This document shows, piece after piece, positions 17,898 to 26,428 of a stretch of DNA of 64,000 nt. This DNA comes from Sphingobacterium sp. JB170 (GTDB lineage: Bacteria; Bacteroidota; Bacteroidia; Sphingobacteriales; Sphingobacteriaceae): positions 33,000 through 96,999 of the forward strand of contig NZ_FUKU01000037.1 in NCBI RefSeq assembly GCF_900163865.1. Reading direction: 5' to 3'. A model generated the notes under the pieces. The model was not told where the DNA came from and did no database searches. It worked only from the letters and a program-made list of their open reading frames with translations. Numbering within the stretch: the first letter of the stretch is position 1; the number at the start of each line of letters is the position of its first letter. The translations under genes were made by a program, and so were the position numbers.

Positions 17898-18464
17898 CTA
17901 GAAAAATATGTAAACAAGTAAAAGAGAAATAAATCCCTGACTTGAAAGTCGATCTCGAAGAAATTTTAGCGCTTGTACAATGTGGTTTTTCACTGTATTT
18001 TGTGAGATGTCCATACGTGCAGCAATTTCCTGATGCGTGAATCCTTCCTCACGGCTTAAGATCCATGCTGTCCGCTGCTGCAGCGGGAGCTGCGCGATAC
18101 ACAATTGAAGGTGATGTTGTAAATCATTATGGTATACGCGACGTTCCACATCATTTACAAGATCTTCCTGAAAATATTCCATCGATTTTTTAACGATCTC
18201 CTTATCACGCAGCACATTAAAACACAATCGCTTACACATAACATAGAGATATGGCCATAAATCTCGCTCAACTTGAACTCCTGAACGGTTCAACCAAAGT
18301 TTCATAAAACATTCTTGCACCATTTCCTCGGCGAGATCGTTATCTTTCAATAACTGCGTGGAAACCGAATAAATACTGGGTGAGTAACGAACATAGATAG
18401 CTTTAAAAGCGGTCTTATCACCGTCTTTAAACTTCATCATAACGTCGATAGAAATTCTTTCCAT
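17898..18464 (-). CDS. RNA polymerase ECF sigma factor (Bacteroidota expansion family)
   Basis: 188 residues. Region 2 is seen in FKAIYVRYSPSIYSVSTQLLKDNDLAEEMVQECFMKLWLNR. Region 4 is seen in LPLQQRTAWILSREEGFTHQEIAARMDISQNTVKNHIVQALKFLRD. ECF sigmas of this group pair with FecR and drive adjacent susCD genes. The order sigma, FecR, SusC-STN, SusD on one strand is the classical arrangement. Upstream only imperfect -7 boxes were found. Confidence 0.94.
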   Translation of the reverse strand: MERISIDVMMKFKDGDKTAFKAIYVRYSPSIYSVSTQLLKDNDLAEEMVQECFMKLWLNRSGVQVERDLWPYLYVMCKRLCFNVLRDKEIVKKSMEYFQEDLVNDVERRVYHNDLQHHLQLCIAQLPLQQRTAWILSREEGFTHQEIAARMDISQNTVKNHIVQALKFLRDRLSSQGFISLLLVYIFF

Positions 18465-18853
18465 GTTTCCCCAAGCAGGTAATAATTTAGATTTACATTA
18501 AAGATATATACAAAAATGCTTAAATCCAATCTCGCAACGAAGATACAATCCTAATATTAAGTTAAGATTAATTACACAAGGTGGCTCGCTAGAATCTTTA
18601 AAAAAGACAGAATTTCCCCCCTCCTTCTAACGGGAAGAGTCTGGTCACTACGCCAGGTCACAAAATTGTTAAACAGACACCACTCGCGTTTGTCCCCAGC
18701 GCGCCGACAGCCATTAGTAGAGGGTTTAAACGGCACGAACTGTCCGAGCTGGCAAAGGCATATCGAGGCGCACAAAAGCGTGCTCTAAATCTCCAATTTT
18801 AGAATCCGAAAATAATTCCGAGATTTAGACCGATTAACTAATCAACAACTATT
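18465..18853. other. Divergent intergenic region with GC-rich block and 10-bp inverted repeat
   Basis: 389 bases between the sigma gene (minus) and the M28 peptidase (plus). The part 18590-18780 is clearly richer in GC than the flanks and looks out of place. It contains a C-run next to CTCCTTC, as in some Bacteroidota dispersed intergenic repeats, and near-repeats of GGTCAC. An open frame on the minus strand here is rich in Arg, Cys and Trp and unlike a real protein. TCTAAATCTC (18784-18793) and its exact complement (18820-18829) form a hairpin 25 bases before the peptidase start. Confidence 0.5.
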
Positions 18854-20443
18854 ATGTCGCTAAACAAAAAAATATCAAGAATCGGAATCATGCTGTGCGC
18901 AAGTACGCTCCTAGTGAGTACCAAACTACCTGCACAGTACAACATCCAAAATGAACAAACACGAGACCCCATCGTCGAAAAAATCGTGAAGGAAGCAACC
19001 GATAATTCCCAACTGGAACTTCTCGCCTTCGAGTTGCTCGACGTGGTCGGCCCTCGCCTAGTGGGCACACCACAGATGAGAAAAGCAAATGAATGGGCTG
19101 TAGAGAAGTTTCAAAGCTGGGGCATAGATGCTAAAAATGAACAGTTTGGCGAGTGGCGCGGCTGGCAGCGTGGCATTTCTCACATCGACATGGTTTATCC
19201 ACATACCAAAACGCTCAACGGAACCCAGTTAGCTTGGAGTCCGAGTACTGGAGGAAAAGCTATTGAAGGAGAGGTAATCGTACTCCCAACATTCACTGAC
19301 GCAACAGCATTCACGCGGTGGCTACCGCGAGCCAAGGGTAAATATGTAATGACATCGGTCTACCAGCCCACCGGCCGGCCGGATCACAACTGGTCCGAGT
19401 ATGGCCGAGCAGAATCCATTGAAAAGATGAAACAAAATCGTGACTCAATCCAACAAGCCTACAACGAAAACCTCAAAAACATCGGGCTTTCGGCAAACTC
19501 TATCCCCGCAAAACTTGAAGAAGCAGGCGCGATAGGTATCATCTCGAGTTTTTGGTCGCGTGAATTCGGTGCAAACAAGATTTTCGGTGCCCGCACACAC
19601 AGCGTACCTTCGGTGGATCTCTCCCTTGAAGATTATGGTCAACTATATCGGTTATCACAAAATGGTATTGCGCCAAAATTAAAAATTGAAACCAGCTCTA
19701 AAGAACTCGGAGATGTACCATCATTCAATACCATAGCGCAAATCAAAGGCTCCGAATTCCCGAACGAATATGTGATCCTTTCGGCACATTTAGACTCTTG
19801 GGAAGGGGGATCTGGAGCAACAGATAATGGCACCGGAACTTTAGCGATGATGGAAGTCGCGCGTGTACTAAAAACGGTATTTCCCAACCCAAAACGCACT
19901 ATTTTAATCGGTCTGTGGGGAAGTGAGGAACAAGGCTTAAACGGTTCACGTTCTTTTGTGCTCGATAACCCTGCGATCGTCGAGAAAACGCAAGCGGTGT
20001 TCAATTTAGATAACGGGACCGGTAGGGTGGCAGAAATCAACGGATCGGGTTTCGTACACGCCTACGATTTTATGGGCCGCTGGCTACAATCGGTACCCAA
20101 TAATATCACACAAGATATACAAACAACCTTCCCAGGTAGCCCCAGTGGTGGGGGGTCGGACCATGCTTCATTCACCGCAGCCGGCGTCCCCGCATTTATG
20201 CTGAGTGCTTTATCATGGGGTTATTTCAGCAACACCTGGCATACAAACTTGGATACTTATGACAAAATCGTTTTTGACGACCTGATCGATAACGTAATCT
20301 TAACGGCCATTCTTACTTACAAAGCGGCTCAGGAAGACACGCTAGTGGACCGCCAGCAGCGCGTGATGCCTTCCAAGCTCGACGGTACCCCGTCAAGCTG
20401 GCCTGCAATACGTCAACCGCGACGCAACGGCGCAGGCTATTAA
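18854..20443 (+). CDS. Secreted M28-family zinc aminopeptidase
   Basis: 529 residues with a signal peptide (about 1-27, cleaved near LPAQYN). A PA-like insert (about 130-280) contains GEVIVLPTFTDATAF and IGIISSFWSREFG. The M28 catalytic core has SAHLDSW (His312, Asp314), GATDNGTG (Asp324), GSEEQG (Glu358/359), NLDNGTG (Asp386) and WHTNLDTYD (His463), giving a full two-zinc set. Predicted to be periplasmic or secreted and to release N-terminal amino acids from peptides. It stands alone, with a strong hairpin after the stop. Precise substrate unknown; carboxypeptidase Q-like proteins share this layout. Confidence 0.9.
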   Translation: MSLNKKISRIGIMLCASTLLVSTKLPAQYNIQNEQTRDPIVEKIVKEATDNSQLELLAFELLDVVGPRLVGTPQMRKANEWAVEKFQSWGIDAKNEQFGEWRGWQRGISHIDMVYPHTKTLNGTQLAWSPSTGGKAIEGEVIVLPTFTDATAFTRWLPRAKGKYVMTSVYQPTGRPDHNWSEYGRAESIEKMKQNRDSIQQAYNENLKNIGLSANSIPAKLEEAGAIGIISSFWSREFGANKIFGARTHSVPSVDLSLEDYGQLYRLSQNGIAPKLKIETSSKELGDVPSFNTIAQIKGSEFPNEYVILSAHLDSWEGGSGATDNGTGTLAMMEVARVLKTVFPNPKRTILIGLWGSEEQGLNGSRSFVLDNPAIVEKTQAVFNLDNGTGRVAEINGSGFVHAYDFMGRWLQSVPNNITQDIQTTFPGSPSGGGSDHASFTAAGVPAFMLSALSWGYFSNTWHTNLDTYDKIVFDDLIDNVILTAILTYKAAQEDTLVDRQQRVMPSKLDGTPSSWPAIRQPRRNGAGY

Positions 20444-20451
20444 TAAATTAC

Positions 20452-20493
20452 CCCTGCAGTAGCGTAACGACTATTTTCGGCGCTACTGCAGGG
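20452..20493 (+). terminator. 13-bp perfect hairpin after the M28 peptidase gene
   Basis: CCCTGCAGTAGCG (20452-20464) pairs exactly with 20481-20493 around a 16-base loop, nine bases after the stop. No T-run follows, so it may act by hairpin strength or with Rho, or be a repeated element. Confidence 0.5.
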
Positions 20494-20632
20494 CTTAAAA
20501 CCAATACCCAATCCACCTATTCGCCTGAATTAAATCTTGATGATTGCAATTTTAACGATTAAATTTTTTTGTTGTACCACAATCACTATATTTATAAGGA
20601 GCTTTATTTCATAGGGGAGCTATAAATCGAAC

Positions 20633-23158
20633 ATGAGGAGAATTAGGTTGATCAGACTATTTATATGTATATTTCTACTGATAGGGGTGTTCCATCAGGC
20701 AATAGGTCAACAAAAAATATCTGGACGAATTGTCGATGTAAAATCCGGAAAAGGAATTCCCGCAAGTGTTAAAATCGTAGGAACTACCGAAGGTACATCT
20801 TGTGATTCAACCGGCTTTTTTACACTATCGAGTAATCTAAAAACCCCTTTACAAATAATCGTATCGGCTGTAGGATATAAAGAAACAAGCCGTATTTACG
20901 ATAGTATCCCTCCCTCGCTGGAAATAACCTTAGAGCAAAACGAACAACTCATCGAAGCGGTCGAGATTTCGCGCAGAAAGAAATACCAGAACCGTAATCC
21001 TGCCGTCGACATTATCAACCAAGTTATTAAAAACAAAAAAAGAAACCGCTTAGAGAATCAATCAAAGCTGCACTTTCAACAATACGACAAACTCCTTTTT
21101 GGACTTGTAAACCCCTCGGAAAAATACCAGAAGAGAATGGGTAACCTGGCCTTCGTGTTCCAAAACATTGATACGACATCTTCACCCGGAAACCGACTTC
21201 TACCGATATTCATGCAGGAGCAAATGGGCGACGTGTACGCACAAAATGATCCCAAAAACTTTAAAAAGTTCATAAGCTCGCAGAAACAGACCAAGCTTGA
21301 CGAACGTTTTGTGAACAATCATAACATTCAGTCCTACTTATCCTATCTGTTTCAAGACGTCGAAATTTACGATGAAAATATCTTCCTAATCAATAAGCTT
21401 TTTATCAGCCCTATTGCGAACAATGCACCGACATTTTACAAATATTATATCTCCGATACGTTGAACACTGACGAGGGCACATTCATCGAATTAATATTTG
21501 AGCCTCGTAATAAACGAGATTTGCTCCTTAGTGGTAAGCTTCATATCACAATGGATTCACGTTATGCGGTGCGCTATGCCGAACTACACGCAAACAAAGA
21601 ATCGAATTTAAACTGGGTGAATGAAATCACGATCAATCTACAGTATCGTCGGAACCAATACCAATATATGTATCTCTCCAAAAGCGACGTAAACATTATA
21701 TTCGGTGTTAAAAATAATGATGCGGTCTATGGGCGTAAATCAACTATAAATTATGATCACAATTTTACCGCCAAATTTTCCGACACGGTATATAAAGGAG
21801 CGCCCACAGAAATATCGCCACAGGCGCAAGACAATGCGGACTTATTAACGACCAAGCGCCCCTTGCAGCTCTCGCCAGTGGAAGCTAATGTATATACGAA
21901 CACCGACTCGCTGAACAATAACCGGACATTCAAAACGATGCTTGCGGTGGGTTATGTGCTGAGCCAAGGGTTCTATCCTTTCGGCCCCATCGAAATCGGT
22001 CCACTGGAATACCTTTATTCTCGAAACAATATCGAAGGAGATCGAATTCGCTTAGGAGGTAGAACGACAGCTGCATTCTCCGAAAAGTTGTTCCTCGAAG
22101 GCTACGTTGCCTACGGTTTAAAAGACCGTTCGGCAAAATATTTCCTACGCCCTACATTATCCCTAAATGGGGAATCCGTTGCCGCTTACCCGGCACACTA
22201 CATACAGGCAGCTGTACAGCATGACATCTTCGATCCAGGCCGTAACCTAGGCTTTAAAAAGGGTGACAGCTTCTTTCAATCCATACGAAGCAGTAGGCCG
22301 ACTAAATGGATGGACACTTACGCTTACCAAGTCAAACATCTTATAGAATTTGGCAACCACCTAAGTTTTCAAAGTTCTTTCCTCCATCACCGACGACGGG
22401 CGATTGGCGACCTGTCATTTGTGTCTTCGGGGGACTCCAAACGGTCCATCCCCGAGATAAACACCAACGAGCTAGAGTTCATCTTACGGTGGGCACCGAA
22501 TGAAAAATTCTATTACAGAAACCTCGTACGCAGTACAATTGTTGAGCGTTACCCTGTTTTTAATCTCCAGTATAATCGCGGGCTTAAAGGTTTCTGGGGC
22601 GGAGACTATACATTTGATGCCCTTCGTGCATCCGTATCCAAGCGTTTCTTCTTAAAGCAGTTTGGTTTTGCAGATGCAACCCTCGCGGGCGGAAAAATAT
22701 GGGGGACGCTCCCTTATCCACTCTTGGAGCTACCGGATGTCTATCGCGAAGAAGATCGACACGTGATTGACTTTTCATTGATGCAGGGCATGGAATTTGT
22801 AGCTGATGAATATGTTCGATTTTCATTTCAACATCAACTCGAAGGTTTCATATTCAATAAAATACCATTCATAAAAAGATTAAATCTCCGGGAGATATGG
22901 GGTGTTAAAATGTTTTACGGCGACTTGTCTGACAACAATAACCCCTACTACAGTGACCAGGTCATCCGGTTTGATAAGAACAAAGAGGGACAGACCATGA
23001 CGCACGTCATGGACAAGTCTCCTTACTGGGAGGGAAGTGTTGGCATTGATAACATTCTTCGAATATTGCGTGTTGAATATGTACGTAGGTTGAATTACCT
23101 GGGCCTACCAAATATCGACAAAGACGCATATCGCGTTAGTTTGCACCTTAATTTTTAA
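20633..23158 (+). CDS. DUF5686 outer membrane protein with carboxypeptidase-like regulatory domain
   Basis: 841 residues. Signal peptide 1-26 (LFICIFLLIGVFHQAIG), then a carboxypeptidase-regulatory/CarbopepD-like fold at about 28-110 (KISGRIVDVKSGKGIPASVKIVG). DUF5686 occupies the rest (RRKKYQNRNPAVDIINQVIKNKKRN is the usual family start). The C-terminal half alternates aromatic strands and ends with a terminal aromatic residue (VSLHLNF), as outer-membrane barrels do. Function of DUF5686 is unknown. Two bases separate its stop from the crotonase start, so they share a transcript. A weak TATATTTA box lies at 20587-20594. Confidence 0.85.
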   Translation: MRRIRLIRLFICIFLLIGVFHQAIGQQKISGRIVDVKSGKGIPASVKIVGTTEGTSCDSTGFFTLSSNLKTPLQIIVSAVGYKETSRIYDSIPPSLEITLEQNEQLIEAVEISRRKKYQNRNPAVDIINQVIKNKKRNRLENQSKLHFQQYDKLLFGLVNPSEKYQKRMGNLAFVFQNIDTTSSPGNRLLPIFMQEQMGDVYAQNDPKNFKKFISSQKQTKLDERFVNNHNIQSYLSYLFQDVEIYDENIFLINKLFISPIANNAPTFYKYYISDTLNTDEGTFIELIFEPRNKRDLLLSGKLHITMDSRYAVRYAELHANKESNLNWVNEITINLQYRRNQYQYMYLSKSDVNIIFGVKNNDAVYGRKSTINYDHNFTAKFSDTVYKGAPTEISPQAQDNADLLTTKRPLQLSPVEANVYTNTDSLNNNRTFKTMLAVGYVLSQGFYPFGPIEIGPLEYLYSRNNIEGDRIRLGGRTTAAFSEKLFLEGYVAYGLKDRSAKYFLRPTLSLNGESVAAYPAHYIQAAVQHDIFDPGRNLGFKKGDSFFQSIRSSRPTKWMDTYAYQVKHLIEFGNHLSFQSSFLHHRRRAIGDLSFVSSGDSKRSIPEINTNELEFILRWAPNEKFYYRNLVRSTIVERYPVFNLQYNRGLKGFWGGDYTFDALRASVSKRFFLKQFGFADATLAGGKIWGTLPYPLLELPDVYREEDRHVIDFSLMQGMEFVADEYVRFSFQHQLEGFIFNKIPFIKRLNLREIWGVKMFYGDLSDNNNPYYSDQVIRFDKNKEGQTMTHVMDKSPYWEGSVGIDNILRILRVEYVRRLNYLGLPNIDKDAYRVSLHLNF

Positions 23159-23160
23159 TC

Positions 23161-23940
23161 ATGGATTCACCACAAAATTTTCTAGTAGACAAAAAAGGGA
23201 AAACCGCCTACCTTACCGTAAATCGGCCGGACAAACTTAACGCTCTGAATTTTGCTACAATTAAAGAACTTGGACAAATTCTACAAGTATTAAAGGCCGA
23301 TACGCAGGTCCGCGGAATAATTGTCACTGGGGCTGGAGCTAAGGCATTTGTCGCTGGCGCGGATATTTCCGAATTTAAGAATCTTAGCCGCAGCCAAGCA
23401 AAAGATCTTACCCAAACAGGGCACCATCAGGTGATGGACGTAATCTATAATTTCCCAAAACCCGTTATCGCTGCAGTAAATGGTTTCGCCCTGGGAGGAG
23501 GCCTCGAGCTGGCTATGGCCTGCCACTTACGTGTGGCGAGTGCAAACGCAAAAATGGGTCTTCCTGAAGTCTCTCTTGGCCTTATTCCTGGCTACGGGGG
23601 CACGCAGCGCTTGCCCCAGCTTGTGGGACGGGCGAAGGCCCTGGAAATGATCATGAGTGGCGAGATGATCGACGCGCAGGAAGCATTACAATGGGGATTA
23701 GTTAACTATGTTGTACCACAAGAATCTTTAATCACCAAAAGTGAAGAGCTCCTGGAGAAGATGTATACGCGCTCTCCACATGCTATTGCAACAGCGATAA
23801 ACGTCGTAAACGAGGGCCTACAAGCAGCCAATGGTGGTGGCTACAACGCGGAGATCGAGGCCTTCACAAGCGCATTCGACACCGAAGACTTTAAGGAAGG
23901 TGTTTCGGCATTTTTAGAAAAGAGAAAACCAAATTTCTAA
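23161..23940 (+). CDS. Enoyl-CoA hydratase/isomerase family protein (crotonase)
   Basis: 259 residues, standard length. Crotonase motifs: GAGAKAFVAGADISEF (oxyanion-hole region), NGFALGGGLELAMACHLRVAS and MGLPEVSLGLIPGYGGTQRLP. Both acid/base glutamates of true hydratases are present (in GGLELAM and LPEVSLG), so hydration of 2-enoyl-CoA is plausible in fatty-acid or amino-acid degradation. No other beta-oxidation genes are adjacent, so the specific substrate is open. ATG follows the DUF5686 stop by two bases. Confidence 0.93.
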   Translation: MDSPQNFLVDKKGKTAYLTVNRPDKLNALNFATIKELGQILQVLKADTQVRGIIVTGAGAKAFVAGADISEFKNLSRSQAKDLTQTGHHQVMDVIYNFPKPVIAAVNGFALGGGLELAMACHLRVASANAKMGLPEVSLGLIPGYGGTQRLPQLVGRAKALEMIMSGEMIDAQEALQWGLVNYVVPQESLITKSEELLEKMYTRSPHAIATAINVVNEGLQAANGGGYNAEIEAFTSAFDTEDFKEGVSAFLEKRKPNF

Positions 23941-23973
23941 AAAGCACTTCGTAAACAAACTAAACCCAACATT

Positions 23974-25017
23974 ATGAACAACTCTGTTTTTTCGCAAAAA
24001 GAACGAAACATAATCATATTGATAATCGTGATTGTTTTGGGTGCTATCCTACTCTATGCGACACGCGGGTTATATGCCGCCTTTTTGGGGACTTCCATCA
24101 TGTATACACTTTTTCGTCCCTTAAATATTTTTCTCATCGAGCGCTGGTCCTGGCCCAAACCCATCAGTGCAATCACAATCATCATTCTTTCACTTTTCAT
24201 CATCATCCTTCCCTTCCTGGGGATCGGAAGTATGCTTGTCAATAAAGTCATTGAACTTCAAGAAGATCGCACGTGGATAAACAAGATCATTGAAACAATC
24301 AATAGCTTCGCTGGCGATAAGCTTGGAAAGCCGGATTTCCTGAAAGAACAGCTTGAAGCTAGTGCCGCATACTTAGGGGGGATGCTTACTACGATCGTCG
24401 GAGGTGCCGCAAACATCTTCTTGGAAATATCCGTGATGTACTTCGTTTTGTATTTTGCCTTTACCAACTATCGCGGTTTTGAGAAGAGCTTGACACATTA
24501 CATGCCATTCGATGAAAAGCAAGTAACAAATTTCGGAACAGAATTAAAAAACGTCACCTATTCCAACATCATTGGACAAACAATCATCGCGATCATACAA
24601 GGAGCTTGTTTAGCCCTTGGGTTTGTTATATTCGGGGTAAGTGATCCCCTTTTCTGGGGCGTCATCTGTGCTATACTCTCTTTTATTCCTTTACTGGGGC
24701 CCCCGCTTATTTTCGTTCCTGCGGTATTAATCCTGCTCTCGCAGGGACAAACATGGCAGGGTGTCGGATTATTGGTGTGGGGTTTCGGTCTAGTAATTAA
24801 TATAGACAACCTTCTTCGGATGATCGTCGCAAAAAAGGTAGGCGATATTCACCCACTGATTACGGTGGTAGGCGTAATTATAGGCCTTCCTCTGTTTGGC
24901 ATTATCGGCCTTGTATTTGGTCCGCTGTTGCTCGTCTATTTTTTGATGGCCATAAAAATCTATACAACAAACAAACGACTGTCTTTAAAAAAAGAAACAC
25001 TGGAAGAAAAGCTATAA
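23974..25017 (+). CDS. AI-2E family transporter (PerM/TqsA-like permease)
   Basis: 347 residues with about eight hydrophobic segments: two near the N terminus (IIILIIVIVLGAILLY and YAAFLGTSIMYTLF), a third at 60-85, then a soluble amphipathic stretch (about 90-145) and five more. Family signatures include SNIIGQTIIAIIQGACLALGFVIFGV, LLGPPLIFVPAVLILL and HPLITVVGVIIGLPLFGIIGLVFGPLL. Members export AI-2 or act as Na+/H+ antiporters; the substrate here is unknown. Convergent with nuoN, stops seven bases apart with no visible terminator. Confidence 0.9.
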   Translation: MNNSVFSQKERNIIILIIVIVLGAILLYATRGLYAAFLGTSIMYTLFRPLNIFLIERWSWPKPISAITIIILSLFIIILPFLGIGSMLVNKVIELQEDRTWINKIIETINSFAGDKLGKPDFLKEQLEASAAYLGGMLTTIVGGAANIFLEISVMYFVLYFAFTNYRGFEKSLTHYMPFDEKQVTNFGTELKNVTYSNIIGQTIIAIIQGACLALGFVIFGVSDPLFWGVICAILSFIPLLGPPLIFVPAVLILLSQGQTWQGVGLLVWGFGLVINIDNLLRMIVAKKVGDIHPLITVVGVIIGLPLFGIIGLVFGPLLLVYFLMAIKIYTTNKRLSLKKETLEEKL

Positions 25018-25024
25018 CAATAGC

Positions 25025-26410
25025 CTACAAAAAGGATAAAATAACATCTGGGTAAACGCCCAGAACAATCGTTAATAAAGCAGCAATTGTCAGAACAACC
25101 TTATAATTAGCAGATATCTCTAACCCTTTTTCCTCTTGCGCTGCGGGTGCTTTGAAATACATGTTTACCACCACATGTAAATAATAATAAACACCTATAG
25201 CTGCATTTATTGCTGCCAGGACAAGTAAGGTTACGTTAAAGGCACCCATGGCTTGATTAAACATCATAAATTTACCCATAAACCCTGCCGTTAACGGGAT
25301 GCCAGCCAACGAAAACATAGCGATCGATAACACAAGAGCAAGCCATGGATCGCGTTTGGCGAGTCCATTAAACGACTCAAAATTATCCGACCCAGTACGC
25401 CGCTTCACGAGTATTAGCGCACCGAAAGCAATAACCGAAGCTAAGCTATACGCCGAAGCGTAAACCAGCATACTTGAACCCGAACTGACGCTAACAGCAA
25501 CGATCGCAAAAAGCATATATCCAGCATGCGAAATACTTGAATAGGCCATCATACGTTTGAAGCTTGATTGCATCAGCGCCGTGATATTACCGGTGAACAG
25601 CGTTATCACCACGATTGTTAACAGTACAGGCGTCCAGAAGCCATCCAAGGGAACAAGAACGGTACTGAATAAACGAAGAAAACCTACAAAACAAGCAATC
25701 TTTACCACGGTACTCATAAAACTCGTAATCAGAATAGGCGCCCCATCATATACATCCGGCGTCCAAAAATGAAAAGGAGCGGCGCCGATCTTGAAACACA
25801 ATCCACAAAGCATCAATAGGATCCCGCCATAGAACAACGGAGAGACAGCACTTACGCCATTTACATAGTTGCGCAGTCCGACCAAATCGAAGGTTCCCGA
25901 AGCGCCATACATCAGGGTAATACCAAAAAGTAAAAATCCTGTTGAGAACGCGCCCATCAAAAAATACTTCATGGAAGCCTCATTCGACGCTAAATCGTTC
26001 TTTCGTATACCCACAAGAATGTACAGTGCCACGGACATTATCTCAATGCCGATAAACAACATCGCGAAGTTATGGTAGCAATTAACGAGTAACGCCCCCA
26101 CCAGTGAAAAGAGTATCAGCGTATAATATTCGGCAATATGCTCACTCATCGTACGGAAATATTCTTTGGATAGCAGCAAGATTAATCCTGTTATTACAAT
26201 ACATAGGATGGAAAATGATATTGCCAAATGATCAAAAACAACCATCCCGTTGAAAATCGGATCTGGAACCGTATTCCATTGCGACACATAAAAGCCTATC
26301 GCGACAAGCAATCCGATAAGTGCCGTCGGCAACAATGCCTTTTTCGCATTATATAGCCCAAAATAAAGTAATATAATGCCTAATATAGATAATGTAATTA
26401 TCGCCCCCAT
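25025..26410 (-). CDS. nuoN: NADH-quinone oxidoreductase subunit N
   Basis: 461 residues, about 14 membrane helices. Antiporter-like Proton_antipo_M core includes the functional Lys/Glu region (GIEIMSVALYILVG, KYFLMGAFSTGFLLFG), FKIGAAPFHFWTPDVYDGAP, FKRMMAYSSISHAGYM and FSLAGIPLTAGFMGKF. Proton-pumping membrane-arm subunit of complex I in the inner membrane. Last gene of the nuo operon; 18 bases after nuoM. Confidence 0.96.
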   Translation of the reverse strand: MGAIITLSILGIILLYFGLYNAKKALLPTALIGLLVAIGFYVSQWNTVPDPIFNGMVVFDHLAISFSILCIVITGLILLLSKEYFRTMSEHIAEYYTLILFSLVGALLVNCYHNFAMLFIGIEIMSVALYILVGIRKNDLASNEASMKYFLMGAFSTGFLLFGITLMYGASGTFDLVGLRNYVNGVSAVSPLFYGGILLMLCGLCFKIGAAPFHFWTPDVYDGAPILITSFMSTVVKIACFVGFLRLFSTVLVPLDGFWTPVLLTIVVITLFTGNITALMQSSFKRMMAYSSISHAGYMLFAIVAVSVSSGSSMLVYASAYSLASVIAFGALILVKRRTGSDNFESFNGLAKRDPWLALVLSIAMFSLAGIPLTAGFMGKFMMFNQAMGAFNVTLLVLAAINAAIGVYYYLHVVVNMYFKAPAAQEEKGLEISANYKVVLTIAALLTIVLGVYPDVILSFL

Positions 26411-26428
26411 AATATTTTACAATCGCTT

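Noticed and set aside
18572..18775. 67-codon frame in the sigma/M28 gap
   Set aside because: TTG start, unusually many Arg, Cys and Trp, no promoter; considered non-coding GC-rich sequence.
20587..20594. TATATTTA as -7 box of the DUF5686 gene
   Set aside because: One mismatch to TAnnTTTG and the nearest TTG is at poor spacing; left as a remark in the gene entry.
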